Below the pieces are notes generated by a model. It saw nothing but the letters and a program-made list of their open reading frames with translations, made no database searches and was not told the DNA's origin. DNA of 64,000 nucleotides from Strigops habroptila (taxonomy: Eukaryota; Chordata; Aves; Psittaciformes; Psittacidae): assembly GCF_004027225.2 (NCBI RefSeq), contig NC_046358.1, positions 66,049,028-66,113,027 on the forward strand, read 5' to 3'. Shown piece by piece: positions 49,580 to 60,380 of this stretch (its first letter is position 1; every line of letters begins with the position of its first letter). The position numbers were made by a program, and so were the translations under genes.

Positions 49580-49664
49580 CTGACTATGAAAGTTGGGTCA
49601 ATATGTCTGCTACTCATGCAGGATTATCTACAGCGGCAAACAGGCAATTCCTTGACTGCTGAAT
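49580..49664 (-). pseudogene. API5: API5 pseudo-exon: AVKELP ... VADILTQL segment with stops
   Basis: 85 bp, acceptor gattttgacag, donor GTAGGA. It reads NSAVKELP, a 2-base deletion, then FAAVDNPA, a TGA stop where the family has Arg, VADILTQLS, a TAG stop, and S. This is the clearest disabled exon. Confidence 0.9.
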
Positions 49665-50601
49665 CTGTCAAAATCATCAGTTTTGCAGAAATAAAAAAGT
49701 AATTAAATAAAAATAAATTAAGAAAGCAGGCAATTCAACTACCAATGTTTAGCTGAAAAATCAGCCCAACTTGAGAAAATAACCACATATTCTTTTAACA
49801 GAAATATCATGTTCAGAAAGCAATGTACAAGTTTCAGACTGTAATGGCAGTTCAAACTGCATATTTAGTATGAAACTATTATGGTGTATTTATGAAGAAA
49901 ATAATGTATTTTTCCTCAGATCTAAGGAGCACTGGAGAAAAATTAAATTCAAACAGTAGCTCTGTTCACAAAATCCTTAATTTGATCAACAAAATACAGG
50001 GTTGGAATCTGGGTTATTGTGGAGTCTTATTTGCTAACAGGAAGGATAGTTTTACAGTTGCGCATATGGCAGAGAGAAACTCTAGGTTTTGTTCCCAGAA
50101 CTGACAAAAATTCTTGAGTGATCTGCCCACATCATTTAACATCTGGTAGCCAAAAGATGCTTCATAGGTACGATTTCAATCAACACCACAGAAGCAGCAT
50201 GAAGCATCTCAAGATTTCTGCAAGAATACTACATTCAGAATCACATCCCCACGGTTCCTGGTGCGAACAAAAGTTTCTTGCCTCTCAGCAGGATTTATTA
50301 GAATCAATTACCATGAAGTACTTTTTGGAAGGAAAAAAATGTAACAGGTATGCAAATAAACTGTATCTAAGTTTTTTCTACACAGCTATTCTTTTGACCA
50401 ATAATGGAGTGAAAAAGGTTAATGAAAACTAATCTATCTTTCCATACCATCAGACAAATTTTTCTATTGCAGGAATACAACGAAGTATTCTTCAGTTTTA
50501 AGATCAACTCTCCCTCCTAAAAGACATAGCCTATAAAAATAAAAGGGAAAAGAATAAAAAAGGTATAAATTCAATGTGTCAACGTGCTACAAGATTCTTA
50601 C

Positions 50602-50770
50602 TCTTAAGAGAAACATCTTTGTCCTCACAGAAGTCTGACTGCGCATTGATAGCCAAGTCAGCTAGCTCCAGAAAATGCTTGAAGAACTTGGGAATAAACT
50701 GTGCTGCAAGTCTCTTCTCCTTGGCACCTCCTTTCACACCATTCAAGATCGCCTGGTATGCATCTTTATG
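50602..50770 (-). pseudogene. API5: API5 pseudo-exon: HKDAYQ segment (second coding exon)
   Basis: 169 bp, acceptor ttcctctttcag, donor GTAAGA. It reads HKDAYQAILNGVKGGAKEKR then LAAQFIPKFFKHFLELADLA and INAQSDFCEDKDVSLK. It is open throughout but carries replacements at positions otherwise conserved (LELADLA for PELADSA, SDF for LDL). Confidence 0.93.
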
Positions 50771-51547
50771 CTGAAAGAGGAAAACCAGAACACATAAATA
50801 GAAAACTCTTGGGTTACTTGCAAGACAAGGAAAAATTTTTTCTCTCCCATTCACTTCATCTATTTAAATTAACTGTATTATACAAGCTTCATACAAAAAA
50901 GTAAATTTATCTCTTAGGCCAGCATAACCATGCCAATTTAGCAAAATTTGGCTTTTTTTTTTGGCTAAATTGTTTTTTACTGTTATTCTGATTCCTCTGT
51001 CTCTACAAGTGCCTACCCTAAGGCTAACAACTCTTGCACACTACTTGTGATTTGATTAGTGCCGGACTCAAGGAATTGTATGATCACCTTCACTGAACTT
51101 GGGTGGTTTTTCAAGGAGTCTCTGCTTCTGCCTGCTTGTTTCTCATCTCTCAAGTAGAGGCTCTACCTCTTCTAAGAACTGTGACACTGGAATGGATCAT
51201 GAATAATAATGTATATTATTATATATCTTAATAATAGCATATATTGAGCTAAAACATCTATTCAAGCAGAGAACTTAATCTGAGATAAAACACAGTTCTC
51301 AAAAGATCTGTTTAACAGAGACTTAATAAAGAAAAAAAAGCTCCAGTTGTAATATAACAACAGAGTAGAACATTCTCTAGCTGCTCCAACTAGAATCACA
51401 CAGACATTTCCGATTTTGTACCTGCAGGATGGAAACTTCAGAATAAATTGAAGTCTTTGGTGTGTTTGCAGCACACTGCACTAATTTTCTCTAAAGGAAG
51501 CTGTATTTTAATATTCAGTGCCTATGCTTTGTAAACACTCGCTACAC

Positions 51548-51600
51548 CTTGCTGATAGGTCTCCATGTCGCCAGATTCTGAACTGGATTGGGACACTGAT
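51548..51600 (-). other. Unassigned exon candidate (53 nt) between the CpG island and the API5 relic
   Basis: It has a strong acceptor (long T tract, then cttatttttgttccag) and a GTGTAG donor. The open frame reads SVSQSSSESGDMETYQQ. SGDMxTYQ is shared with the CREB/CREM/ATF1 family, but 17 residues do not prove it. It may be an untranslated or alternative exon of the CpG-island transcript. Not assigned. Confidence 0.35.
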
Positions 51601-52029
51601 CTGGAACAAAAATAAGCAAGTTAAAAAAAAAAAAAACAACAATTGATTTTCAGCTGATCCACAAGCTAACAGTGAAATACACATTATTATAGTCACAGGC
51701 TCTCAGACTGCACATTAAGAACAACTTTTCTTTGGAACAAATTACTTAATACACATTAAAAAAGCAGTCATGTAGCAATGAAATACAGCAGCTTGTGTTC
51801 CATGCATGTGTATTACTGCATTCTAACTACTGCTATTATTTAGGCAAAGTACAGTTCAGGCCAGTGTTTGTTTTACACTGCACCTGGCAGTGTTGAATGC
51901 TCAAGAAAATAGCAGTCAACCACATACAAACATTCAAAGATGTACAGACTTTTACTGGCACACATTAAAGCTATCTCGTGTCTTCAGCCATGCACGGATT
52001 TACCCCAGATTGTGTTCTAGTATAACCTC

Positions 52030-52080
52030 ATTATCTTGCAAAATTTCTCCGTGGCAGGGCTGCCAGCGTTCCTCCCACCT
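52030..52080 (-). pseudogene. Possible decayed first coding exon of the API5 pseudogene
   Basis: On the minus strand at the edge of the CpG island the sequence AACGCTGGCA...GCCACGGAG resembles the family's first-exon end (NYGILADATEQVGQ coding) with gaps, but no start codon and no normal donor follow. Weak; position and order are its main support. Confidence 0.25.
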
Positions 52081-52460
52081 CCGCGGAAGGGCAGCCTCTC
52101 TGACTGGATTGTGTACAAGCACCCCAGGCCCCCGAGCTCAGGCCCCACAGCCCAGGCCCCACAGCCAAGGCCCCGCAGCGCACGCCCCTCGGCTAGAACT
52201 CTTGGTCCAGTCTCCGCAGCGCCGGCCCCTCCACGAGGGTCGGCAGCGCACCCCGCTCGGCGCCGGCCCCGCACCGCCGCGCCAGGAGGTGTCGCTGTCT
52301 CCCCACAGATGCACCCCGGCTCCGCAGGGCTGCTGCCGGCGGCGTGCCCAGGGACCGCTGCGCCGGGAGGAGGCGGTGTGCGGTGGAGCGGTGTCTGCTC
52401 GCACACACAGCACAGCGCCGAGCCTTCTCTTCATGATTTCCGTGCCGTGCTGAGGGCGTG
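52080..52460. promoter_or_regulatory. CpG island
   Basis: About 380 bp of markedly GC- and CpG-rich sequence (many CGCC, GCGC and CCGCG words) in an otherwise AT-rich, CpG-poor window. It lies just upstream of the API5 relic on its strand, where that gene's promoter should be. It could be the old API5 promoter or an active promoter of an unrecognised transcript. ORFs across it are Pro/Arg/Ala-rich by-products of composition. Confidence 0.75.
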
Positions 52461-52715
52461 TTGCACCGCTGGCTGACAGAGCGTTACACCTGCGCTGTTC
52501 CAAGCGACATCTCCAAATTCAGCCGGAAAACCAGAGCAGAGAGATAAACTGGGGGTTTTTTAATTTTTTTTTTTTTTTTCCAGGTTGCTGTCTGTGGACG
52601 TGTAATAGCAGCCTGATCATACCTGTCTCACTGTTCACCTTGATACAGTGTGTAGGAATTTTAAAGCATCCTTTTAAATGATTTGTGAACCTGACTGTGA
52701 TAGTGATGTTAGTTG

Positions 52716-53222
52716 AAGCACTGCGTGCACTTCTGGTGTCCCCAACATAAAAAGGACATGGAGCTGTTGGAGCAAGTCCAGAGGAGGCCACGAGGATGAT
52801 CAGGGGCTGGAGCACCTCCCGTATGAAGACAGGCTGAGAATATTGGGGCTTTTCAGCCTGGAGAAGAGAAGCTGTGTGGAGACCTCAGAGCAGCCTTTCA
52901 GTATCTGGAGGGGGCCTACGAGGATGCTGGGGAGGGACTCTTCTTCAGGTACTGTAGTGATACGATAAGGGGGAATGGGTTTAAACTTAGCAGGGGAAGT
53001 TTAGGTTAGATATAAGGAGGAAGCTGCGAGGGTGGTGAGGCACTGGCACAGGTTGCCCAGAGAAGCTGTGGCTGCCTCATTCCTGGCAGTGTTCAAGGCC
53101 AGGATGGACAGAGCCTTGGGTGGCATGGTCTAGTGTGAGGTGTCCTTGGCCATGGCAGGGGGTTAGAACTGGATGATCTTAAGGTCCTTTCCAACCAAAA
53201 CCATTCTATTATTCTACAATTC
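52716..53222 (+). mobile_element. CR1 3' fragment, about 500 bp
   Basis: agcactgcgtgcacttctgg through ttcagcctggagaagagaag to ccattctattattctacaat. Confidence 0.93.
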
Positions 53223-53937
53223 TAAGGCAGACCAGGAGGAGGATAGTTAGAAAGTTGTAATGAAATGGGCCAGGGGAGGTTGAAGAATAAGGAAACTGCA
53301 GCAGTTTATAGGAAATCCCCTGGAAGGACAATGAAATACCAGCAGCTTTGGGACTGACTGTCATGCTGACAAGGAAGAGGTCTTGGTCATCCAGGTACAA
53401 GAGATGAAGTGGTAGTGTGCTTGCAATGCAGAAGTGCTCCCTCACAAGTGCCAGGGAAGCAACCCCTTTCTGTACTCGTCTTTTAATTGTTGCTATTCAT
53501 GTGATTATACATCAGTGCCATTAACTACTGTGATTCAGTATGGGATTTTCTATCCTGTCATTCTAGTCTATATGACACTAAAGGAATGACTGGGTTTGCT
53601 TTTCCTACTTGTTGAAAAACCCTTTCACTTCTACACAATCATTAAAACAGAATGCTGCAGTTTTCAAAAGTGATTTGAATTAAACATGAGCATAATTGAA
53701 AAGTGGTAGTAATATTTTTAGGAAGCTTTCAAAAAGAAAGTTTTGTAAAACGTACTTCCCAAACACAGGAGTGTGGCTAGACATGAAGCTTTTAGTGCTA
53801 TTTCATCCGAAAATTCATAGCACATTTCATGAAATGGAATATTTCCACAACTTGAATGAGGTATAACTCTGGAATTGCACAAATCAGACCATACAAAATA
53901 CTAATCTAATGTTTTGTGAAATATTTCAGAAAACTTC

Positions 53938-54027
53938 TTAAAGTATCTGAGCCACCATCCATGAAGTACTTGCTCTCAATCCCTTGTTAAATTCTTCAAA
54001 TTCATAGCAATATTCATCGAATGTTAC
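53938..54027 (-). other. Unassigned exon-like ORF, acidic
   Basis: An acceptor tgttgctttctttag is followed by an open frame VTFDEYCYEFEEFNKGLRAS then TSWMVAQIL and a stop. It resembles a terminal coding exon in layout, but I do not recognise the family and upstream exons were not found. Confidence 0.2.
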
Positions 54028-54740
54028 CTAAAGAAAGCAACACAGACACAGGTTTAATCAAACATGAGTATCAAATCACCAAAAGCAGGGACATAAGGCA
54101 CCCTTGAGTACATGTCTCAAGCAGCTGTCACTTTGAAGGAGGAATTGTGCGCTCACAGAGTGTTTCCACCTTGTTCTCACAACCATTGGGCAAAATGTGG
54201 TGCTTGGAACAGCAGGTAGTACTCCACAGCATTGCCGCTTACTACAAGGCAGCAACATTTCCCCTTTTGAAACACAAATGCTTTATAATGTCATCCTTTA
54301 GCTACAGATAATTAAAGAACTTCTTTCTAGCATGCATGTTGTCAAGTAAAAGATTTAATCACGCATAAGGGATGAGCAGTCTCTCCAGAGTTACAACAAC
54401 AATAATGTCTGTTACAGTGATAGGAACAAATCAGCAGTTTGTTGAATATGATTTTGAGAGTTCCTTGCATTACTAGAGTCAAGACTGTTTCTAGACCATC
54501 TGCATTCATATTAGTAAGTCGCCATTGCGCTCGTCCAGGTATTGTAGCCCTAGGCGATGGTACTTATTTCTACTAACAGCCTCTGACACCTTCCTTGTGC
54601 AGGAGAGAGGAGACATCCAACATTTGCTTTTACAGACTTCCAACCATGTGTGTACGAAGCCCCCAACAAGCTCTAAACATTGGCCAGACTTGAAACATCT
54701 GCTGATACTAGCTTTTTAATGCCACTGCTCACCTCCAGCA

Positions 54741-54851
54741 CACAGAATCACAGGATTATTAGGGTTGAAAGGGACCGCTGGAGATCATCTAGTCCAAACC
54801 TCCTTAGCATTATGTTCCTTCAAACAGACAGAAGAAAGAAATCCCCATCCA
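54741..54851 (-). mobile_element. CR1 tail, older subfamily, minus strand
   Basis: cacagaatcacaggattatt then gggaccgctggagatcatct. Confidence 0.8.
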
Positions 54852-55189
54852 TCACAGTCCTCCTAGCAAAGATGTCATGATGCTGGAAAATCCTTGCAAT
54901 GCACCTCTCTCCACCCCCTTCATCTACAATTTTTGGGGAAAAAATTGTAGTGTCATACTTTAGACCCACAGGGACGTTTGAAGTGTGAGCACACCACCAG
55001 TGGAAATGGTTAGATACTGGTGAGGTTTGGGGGTTGGTGTAACCATTTCAACCATTTTAATATCAATGTTTTTCAGTACTGATTATTTTGACTGTCAGAT
55101 GGTTAAAATATAAATAGGAGTGTCATGAAATTATGAACTCTATGTATGGTGTGTTCACTTTCACCTGTCACAGGATTATGAATTTTTGA

Positions 55190-55290
55190 ATCATAGAATC
55201 ATAGAATCAACTAGGTTGGAAAAGACATTTAAGATCATCAAGTCCAGAGGTCCTATCTCTCTGCACCACACTGAGCCAGGGCAAAAAAGG
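55190..55290 (-). mobile_element. CR1 tail, minus strand
   Basis: gaatcatagaatcatagaat then aagatcatcaagtccagagg. Confidence 0.8.
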
Positions 55291-55518
55291 ATGGCATGCT
55301 TACCCGCAGGAACTCTGGTGCTTGGGCAGGCAGCAGTGCCTTTGAGCTAAATCCTTCACACAGATGTCCAAAAATATAGTTTGTCTTAACCTGGAAACTC
55401 AGTAGATGGTTGTGTCAGGACCCTCCTTACCACATGCCTCTTGCTTGATAAATTCAGAACCATCACTTCAGCCATAGATGCTGACCCAGAAGCCTGATGT
55501 ACTGTCCTGTGCCTTCCA

Positions 55519-55954
55519 GTGCTCCTGAGGCTGCTCCTGAAGCTGTTGCCACTGCTTCCAAAAATGTGTAAGAGCTGCTCTGCAGTACAGTGGCAGATTG
55601 GCAGTGCTAAAGCCACAAGTCAGCAAACTGTGAAAACTCCACAGCTTCTGTGTGTTTGCAGTGGCATTTGCAATGGCATGGAGCTGGCTGATGAGAGCAT
55701 GAAAATGGCACTGGCTATGCAGAAGGAGCTAGACAGTGACAATAGAGAAGAATCCTGAGGAGCTGGCTTCAGAAGAACCCCAGCAATACCAGAAATACCT
55801 GGTATATTTGGAAGACATGTTCAAAGCAGCACTTATAATAAAAGGTCCCTGCCACCTGGATGGAATACTGTGGGTTATAGCAGGCTGTATAAACATGGCT
55901 ATGGAAACCACAGCCTGCAGCACTTACTGTGCCCTGAATCCTAGTTTGAAATAG
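55519..55954 (+). other. Coding-like stretch in two overlapping frames, unassigned
   Basis: A first frame carries ELADESMKMALAMQKELDSD and ends; a second frame overlapping it continues NPEELASEEPQQYQKYLVYL then EDMFKAALIIKGPCHLDG to 55954. The change of frame at about 55740 looks like a frameshift in an old coding relic, but I cannot name the family and it may be chance. Confidence 0.2.
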
Positions 55955-57063
55955 GATCTCTGAGTAGCCAATCCCTTTCTGCTTGGAACTTGTCTAGGTT
56001 TGAATTAAGTAGCATACCCCTAATGCTATGAGCCACTCTAACGAGAAAAATCATCCTAAGTAGGTTCATTTATTACATTGGAAAAAGTTTGATGATCATT
56101 TCTATCTCCAATTACCCTAAAAAAGTAGCAAAATATTCTTTTCTTTTCTGCCATTTCTTGAACTAGAGAAACTAGACTGCCAAAGAGGGTTTTTTCTGGC
56201 ATAGCTCTAAGACTTTTGTTGTCATGGGGACGTCAATTAATGTGGTAGTTTGTTATGTTCTTAACCTAGCTGTGCCAGCTAAGCTTTTGCTTAGTCTCAC
56301 ACTAATCTGAAAACTCATAAAAATAGGGACTGGGCTTTCTGTTTAATAAGTCGTCTCCTGAAGATTTCACTATACTCCTTAATGTTTTTCTCCTCAATTC
56401 CATACTGAATACTCATTTGTCATAAAAGTATGGAAGTGTATGGAATTCCATGAAAAGGTTTTCATGTGTGAATGTGCGACTTACTTAAAGCTTTGAAAGC
56501 ATCTTTGTGCACACATCTAACTATACTGCATTGGTAATTCCAATTAAATACTCATCAGAGTTCTCCCATGCCTACCAGGGATTGCAAAAAACCCTGGAGG
56601 GGAACAGATACTACAGCATTTTCCTAGATGTTTCGCACTAAAGCTCTGCAGCTGCCTCCTCTATCCCAAGAATCTGTGCTCCTTGGAGCACATGAATATT
56701 CTGTGCTGAGTAGAAACCCTTGCTGTCTGCCAGCAAAATGTTGACAGTGCCCTTTCTTGGCTTCCCTGGGGACTTCATGCAAATCACTTTGAAACACAAC
56801 AAACCATAGGATCCCTAAATGCTTCTAAACAAGACCAAACTAGAAAAAGGCTTCACATTGAAAACCTAATTTTCAATTAGTGTCTATTCAGTGGGAATGG
56901 GAATGGGGTGGGGGAGAGCTGGCATGTGGGATAAGCTGGATTTGTTAACATGCTTTGAAAATGCTTGCTGGCTAGCATGCCTTTTTTCCCTTGCAAATGC
57001 TCACCTTGCTGTAATTTTGTGACATTTCCACAGTCACAATATGCTCTGCTCTTGTACTTCAGG

Positions 57064-57257
57064 TAGAAATGAACTCTGCCCAGCAGGAGGTAGGCTTGAG
57101 ACAACCCTCAGCAGACTGCAATTATGTGCCATGTACACAGCTGAGCATTGCTGCAGAGGCTGAAAGCTGGGAAAAACCCAAGTCATTTCTCAGTCCATCC
57201 CTATTAGTATCAACCAGTGCATTTATGAGAGCACTGAACAGGGCAGCTGATGACTGA
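57064..57257 (+). other. Exon-like ORF, unassigned
   Basis: An acceptor-like ctcttgtacttcag precedes an open frame of about 65 codons (VEMNSAQQEVGLRQPSADCN ... MRALNRAADD) ending in TGA. No family resemblance. Confidence 0.15.
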
Positions 57258-57985
57258 ATGGCCAGAGACCAAAGTGACATCTCATACCCTCCAGAAAAGC
57301 ACAGTGTGTTTTTGGTATGACTGATGCAGGAGGAGATAGACAGTGCTAGTCTGCATGAAAGGCACTGGGGACCCTTCACTGTTTTGTCAGTATTCTCTCT
57401 CCTAAAGGAGGAAGAGGACCAAATCAGTTTCTACTGCAGCCATAACTACTAGAAGGAGAGGCATGAAATACGTTATAATTAGCTACTGCTTCTTTTACCC
57501 CTTATTCTTTTATTCTCTTTATTCTTCATCATGTGGCAGGATTGAGTGTTTTTCCTGGTTTTATGAATAAGGGTGAATGTACCTGGTCCTTTTCTCCCTG
57601 CTTTGTTTGCTTACTTATGTTACTTTGGCTTAGACCTCCTTTAGAAGATCTCCTTGCCTTACCTAATTTTCTCTTTCCCTTCTCACTTTGTCTTGGTTTG
57701 TTACTTGTTGTTGCTTTTGTTAAAAATTATCCCTTCCATGCCTTTAATGTCAGGCAGTGAAAGGAGTTTTGCAGGATACATGATGGATACACTTTAGTTC
57801 AGTGAAGACAAGGGGATGCCTTAATTTTTAATCATGGAAGTGAGAACAAAAGAAACTTACAATGAAAAGTTTTAAGAAAGTATTATTTTTTACTTTTAAA
57901 AATCTTTTAAAACTTTTGAAGAAGGACATAAAGATATATTTGGAGGATTTCCTAAAGAGATGAGTATCTAATATGATATTTTTAA

Positions 57986-58016
57986 TATATATTGTGTGTG
58001 TGTATATATATATATC
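57986..58016. repeat. TG/TA microsatellite
   Basis: ttgtgtgtgtgtatatatat then atatc. Confidence 0.9.
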
Positions 58017-60323
58017 TAAAGGCTGACAAAGCCTTTCCTAAGTTGGCCATGTGCATTTACAGTCAGGCATTCTTCCTGCAATCATTTTGACAAAACCCGG
58101 GCTATTTTGCTTTAGAAATACTTGCCTGTGTGCTCTTCACCTCTACATTTCTTGACCTCCCTTAAAAGCATAAGCTCTCTGTGCATGACTGGTTTGGGGC
58201 TATTTTGTGTGGGCCATGGAAACATGGAAAGGAATTGTTATGTATCTGTCCAGTAAATTCCTATGAGAAAATCCACTGAAATTAAACTTTCAGAAGTAGA
58301 CAGGAATGTTGGAGAAAACTTAAGTCTACTGAGTATAAATGTAAATAAATTATTGTCATACACATAAACAGAAATATCAACATTGTATTTTGAATAAGGA
58401 AAGTATAAGATAAATTTCCTGGTAAGTCAGGCCTTTACTGGAACACTCCAGATAAATTTAGCATTAAACTTCACTTTTCTTACTTTTATTCCCGTAGATT
58501 TTCAGTTCCGTCATTTTTCTTGGTGTATTTGCCCTGTAAAAGATTCTGAAATCAGGCTAGAAGTTGTTCACTTATCATTTTATGCCTTAATTTACTTTTC
58601 ACATTCCTTCTTTGTTTCTCTCATCTCTTTTCCAAAGCTCAGAGGCCAGAGGAGCTCATTATTACACCCTCTTGTTATCTTCAACATTTCAAACAGAATG
58701 GTACCTCAACTCTATAAACTGGCCATTTTCCTCTCTTCCCCAACAGCTCACCTGCAACATATTCCAAATGAGCACCAGCTCCATCATGTAGTGGCTGTTT
58801 TTCTTCTGCATCCTTTAAAGAATCTCAAGCAACTAGTTCTCTAGTATAATTATATCCTTTCATAATGGAAATCTGCAATTACAATACACTTTTACATGTA
58901 GTATGGAAAAGTATGGAACATACTATGGAACATGCTGTGAAAACTGTAATATACAGTAAGAAATACAAATTCACTTTAGAACAATGTTATGGATATCGTG
59001 TTATTTCCTGGCAGCTTGGGAGAGGCACAGTGGCTTGGCCTCAATTTCCATTTTGTCCTTTTCAAAAGGTATGAACCACTCACTAGTGAAGATGTCTAAG
59101 CAAAGTTTGTGGCAAAATGTGTAGACTGGCTAAACTTTTTCTCTTAACAACGCACTCCTCTTTCCACTCTGAGTTTGTGTCAACAGGGAGCCACTGAAAC
59201 ACCTTCTCAGCTTTCCTCTAGTGCTGACCAAACCAGCCATTTCTCAGTCCAGACTGAATGAAGTTGATGAGAAGAGACTGCAGCTGTGGACCTCCTCCTC
59301 GTTTGCTCAATGCAGCACTGAGAATCGCCTACTGCAGGGAACAAGCAGGAAAGCAGCCCTCTTTAGCTTGGGAAACAGTCTGGGCTTCTGCTTCTGGCAT
59401 GGGTTCAAATGTCTTAATTATTTACTGCTTATTGTTTGGCTAATAATACAGTCTGGAGCATGAAGAGCTCTGAAAAAGAGACCTATGCTTCCCCTGTTAA
59501 GATACAGACAGAAATATCAGCCACTGGCAAGGAAACAGCAAAAGGTTAAACTTCTTAACATGCATTCTATAGAGGTTTACAATACTGACTGTTTCCTCAT
59601 TAGTCTTATCAGTCCCAGTGAGCCATTCCAGCTAATCCCTTTCTCTTGCCATTGAATTTGGCCCTTCCAGCAGCCAACACAACTAGCAACGGGCTACTTA
59701 TACATAACTTGCAAAGGAGCAAGACAAAATTATATGTCTGAATCACATATTGAACAGGGACTTCCAAGTTTCTGGGAAACTCCTGTGGTTTTCTCAGAAA
59801 TCTCCATGTCATAGATGAATGCCTGTGATATCCTGTGCAAAACAGGTATTAAGCTGGTCTGTTCTCTCTTGTGGATTTGTTTAGCCTTTCCTGGAGCCAA
59901 TAGGCAACCTAGTCAAATGTCATCTTGAACATACTCAAGTGATATATAAAGGGGTATTTTCAATCAGTCTTGATTACTCAAGATCCATGGGCACTTTTTG
60001 ACTATGCTGGTGCTCAAATCAAATCCTAGTTCTCATAGTCCTTCTTCATATGTGAAAGAGGAATGTGAACCTCTTGCATCAGGTATTCACCTGTAACCTT
60101 TTCCCACCTGGATGCCAGAAGAGTTTGGAGTCAGAGATGAACTAAACCAATCTTTTTGGTTCAGCCCTATAAAAAGCCTGTATAACTTCAATTCATTTGT
60201 AATTCTGAACTGGCTGTAGGTTTTTCTGTGCTCTTCTGAACAGCTGCAGTGTTCTCCCCTGTGTTCACTGCATTTCATTGGCAAGTCAAAGGATTTATGA
60301 AAGGGATTATATGACATTGTTGC

Positions 60324-60380
60324 CAGCGATAGCGGAGGACTGGACTCAATGACCTACGCAGTCCCTGCCAATCCTATGTC
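60324..60380 (+). mobile_element. Possible ancient CR1 tail
   Basis: ggactggactcaatgaccta then cagtccctgccaatcctatg resembles an old CR1 end; short. Confidence 0.4.

Larger units (their letters stand above)
43222..50770 (-). pseudogene. API5: API5 (apoptosis inhibitor 5) unprocessed pseudogene
   Basis: Nine exon relics in collinear minus-strand order match the HEAT/ARM-repeat protein API5 (AAC-11), a nuclear anti-apoptotic factor. Most keep GT/AG borders, so this copy arose by DNA duplication, or is the decayed original, and not by retroposition. Disabling changes seen: a 2-base deletion and TGA and TAG stops in the relic at 49580-49664, a 1-base deletion and absent acceptor in the one at 47827-47976, a 7-base deletion at about 46425, a donor changed from GT to CT at 45639-45638, a 13-base deletion in 44584-44660, and a 17-base insertion in 43926-44036. 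The segment between LLDKLL and LQYF, and the C-terminal end with the nuclear-localisation and RG-rich tail, were not found. CR1 copies sit in its introns. Gene identity is secure; whether the bird has an intact API5 elsewhere cannot be seen here. Confidence 0.93.

Noticed and set aside
43222..50770. A functional API5-like gene
   Set aside because: Several independent frameshifts, in-frame stops and two destroyed splice sites cannot be avoided by any splice choice I can see.
51890..52503. Several ORFs of 120-187 codons on both strands at 52 kb
   Set aside because: Open frames result from high GC in the CpG island; composition is Pro/Arg/Ala-rich in all frames.
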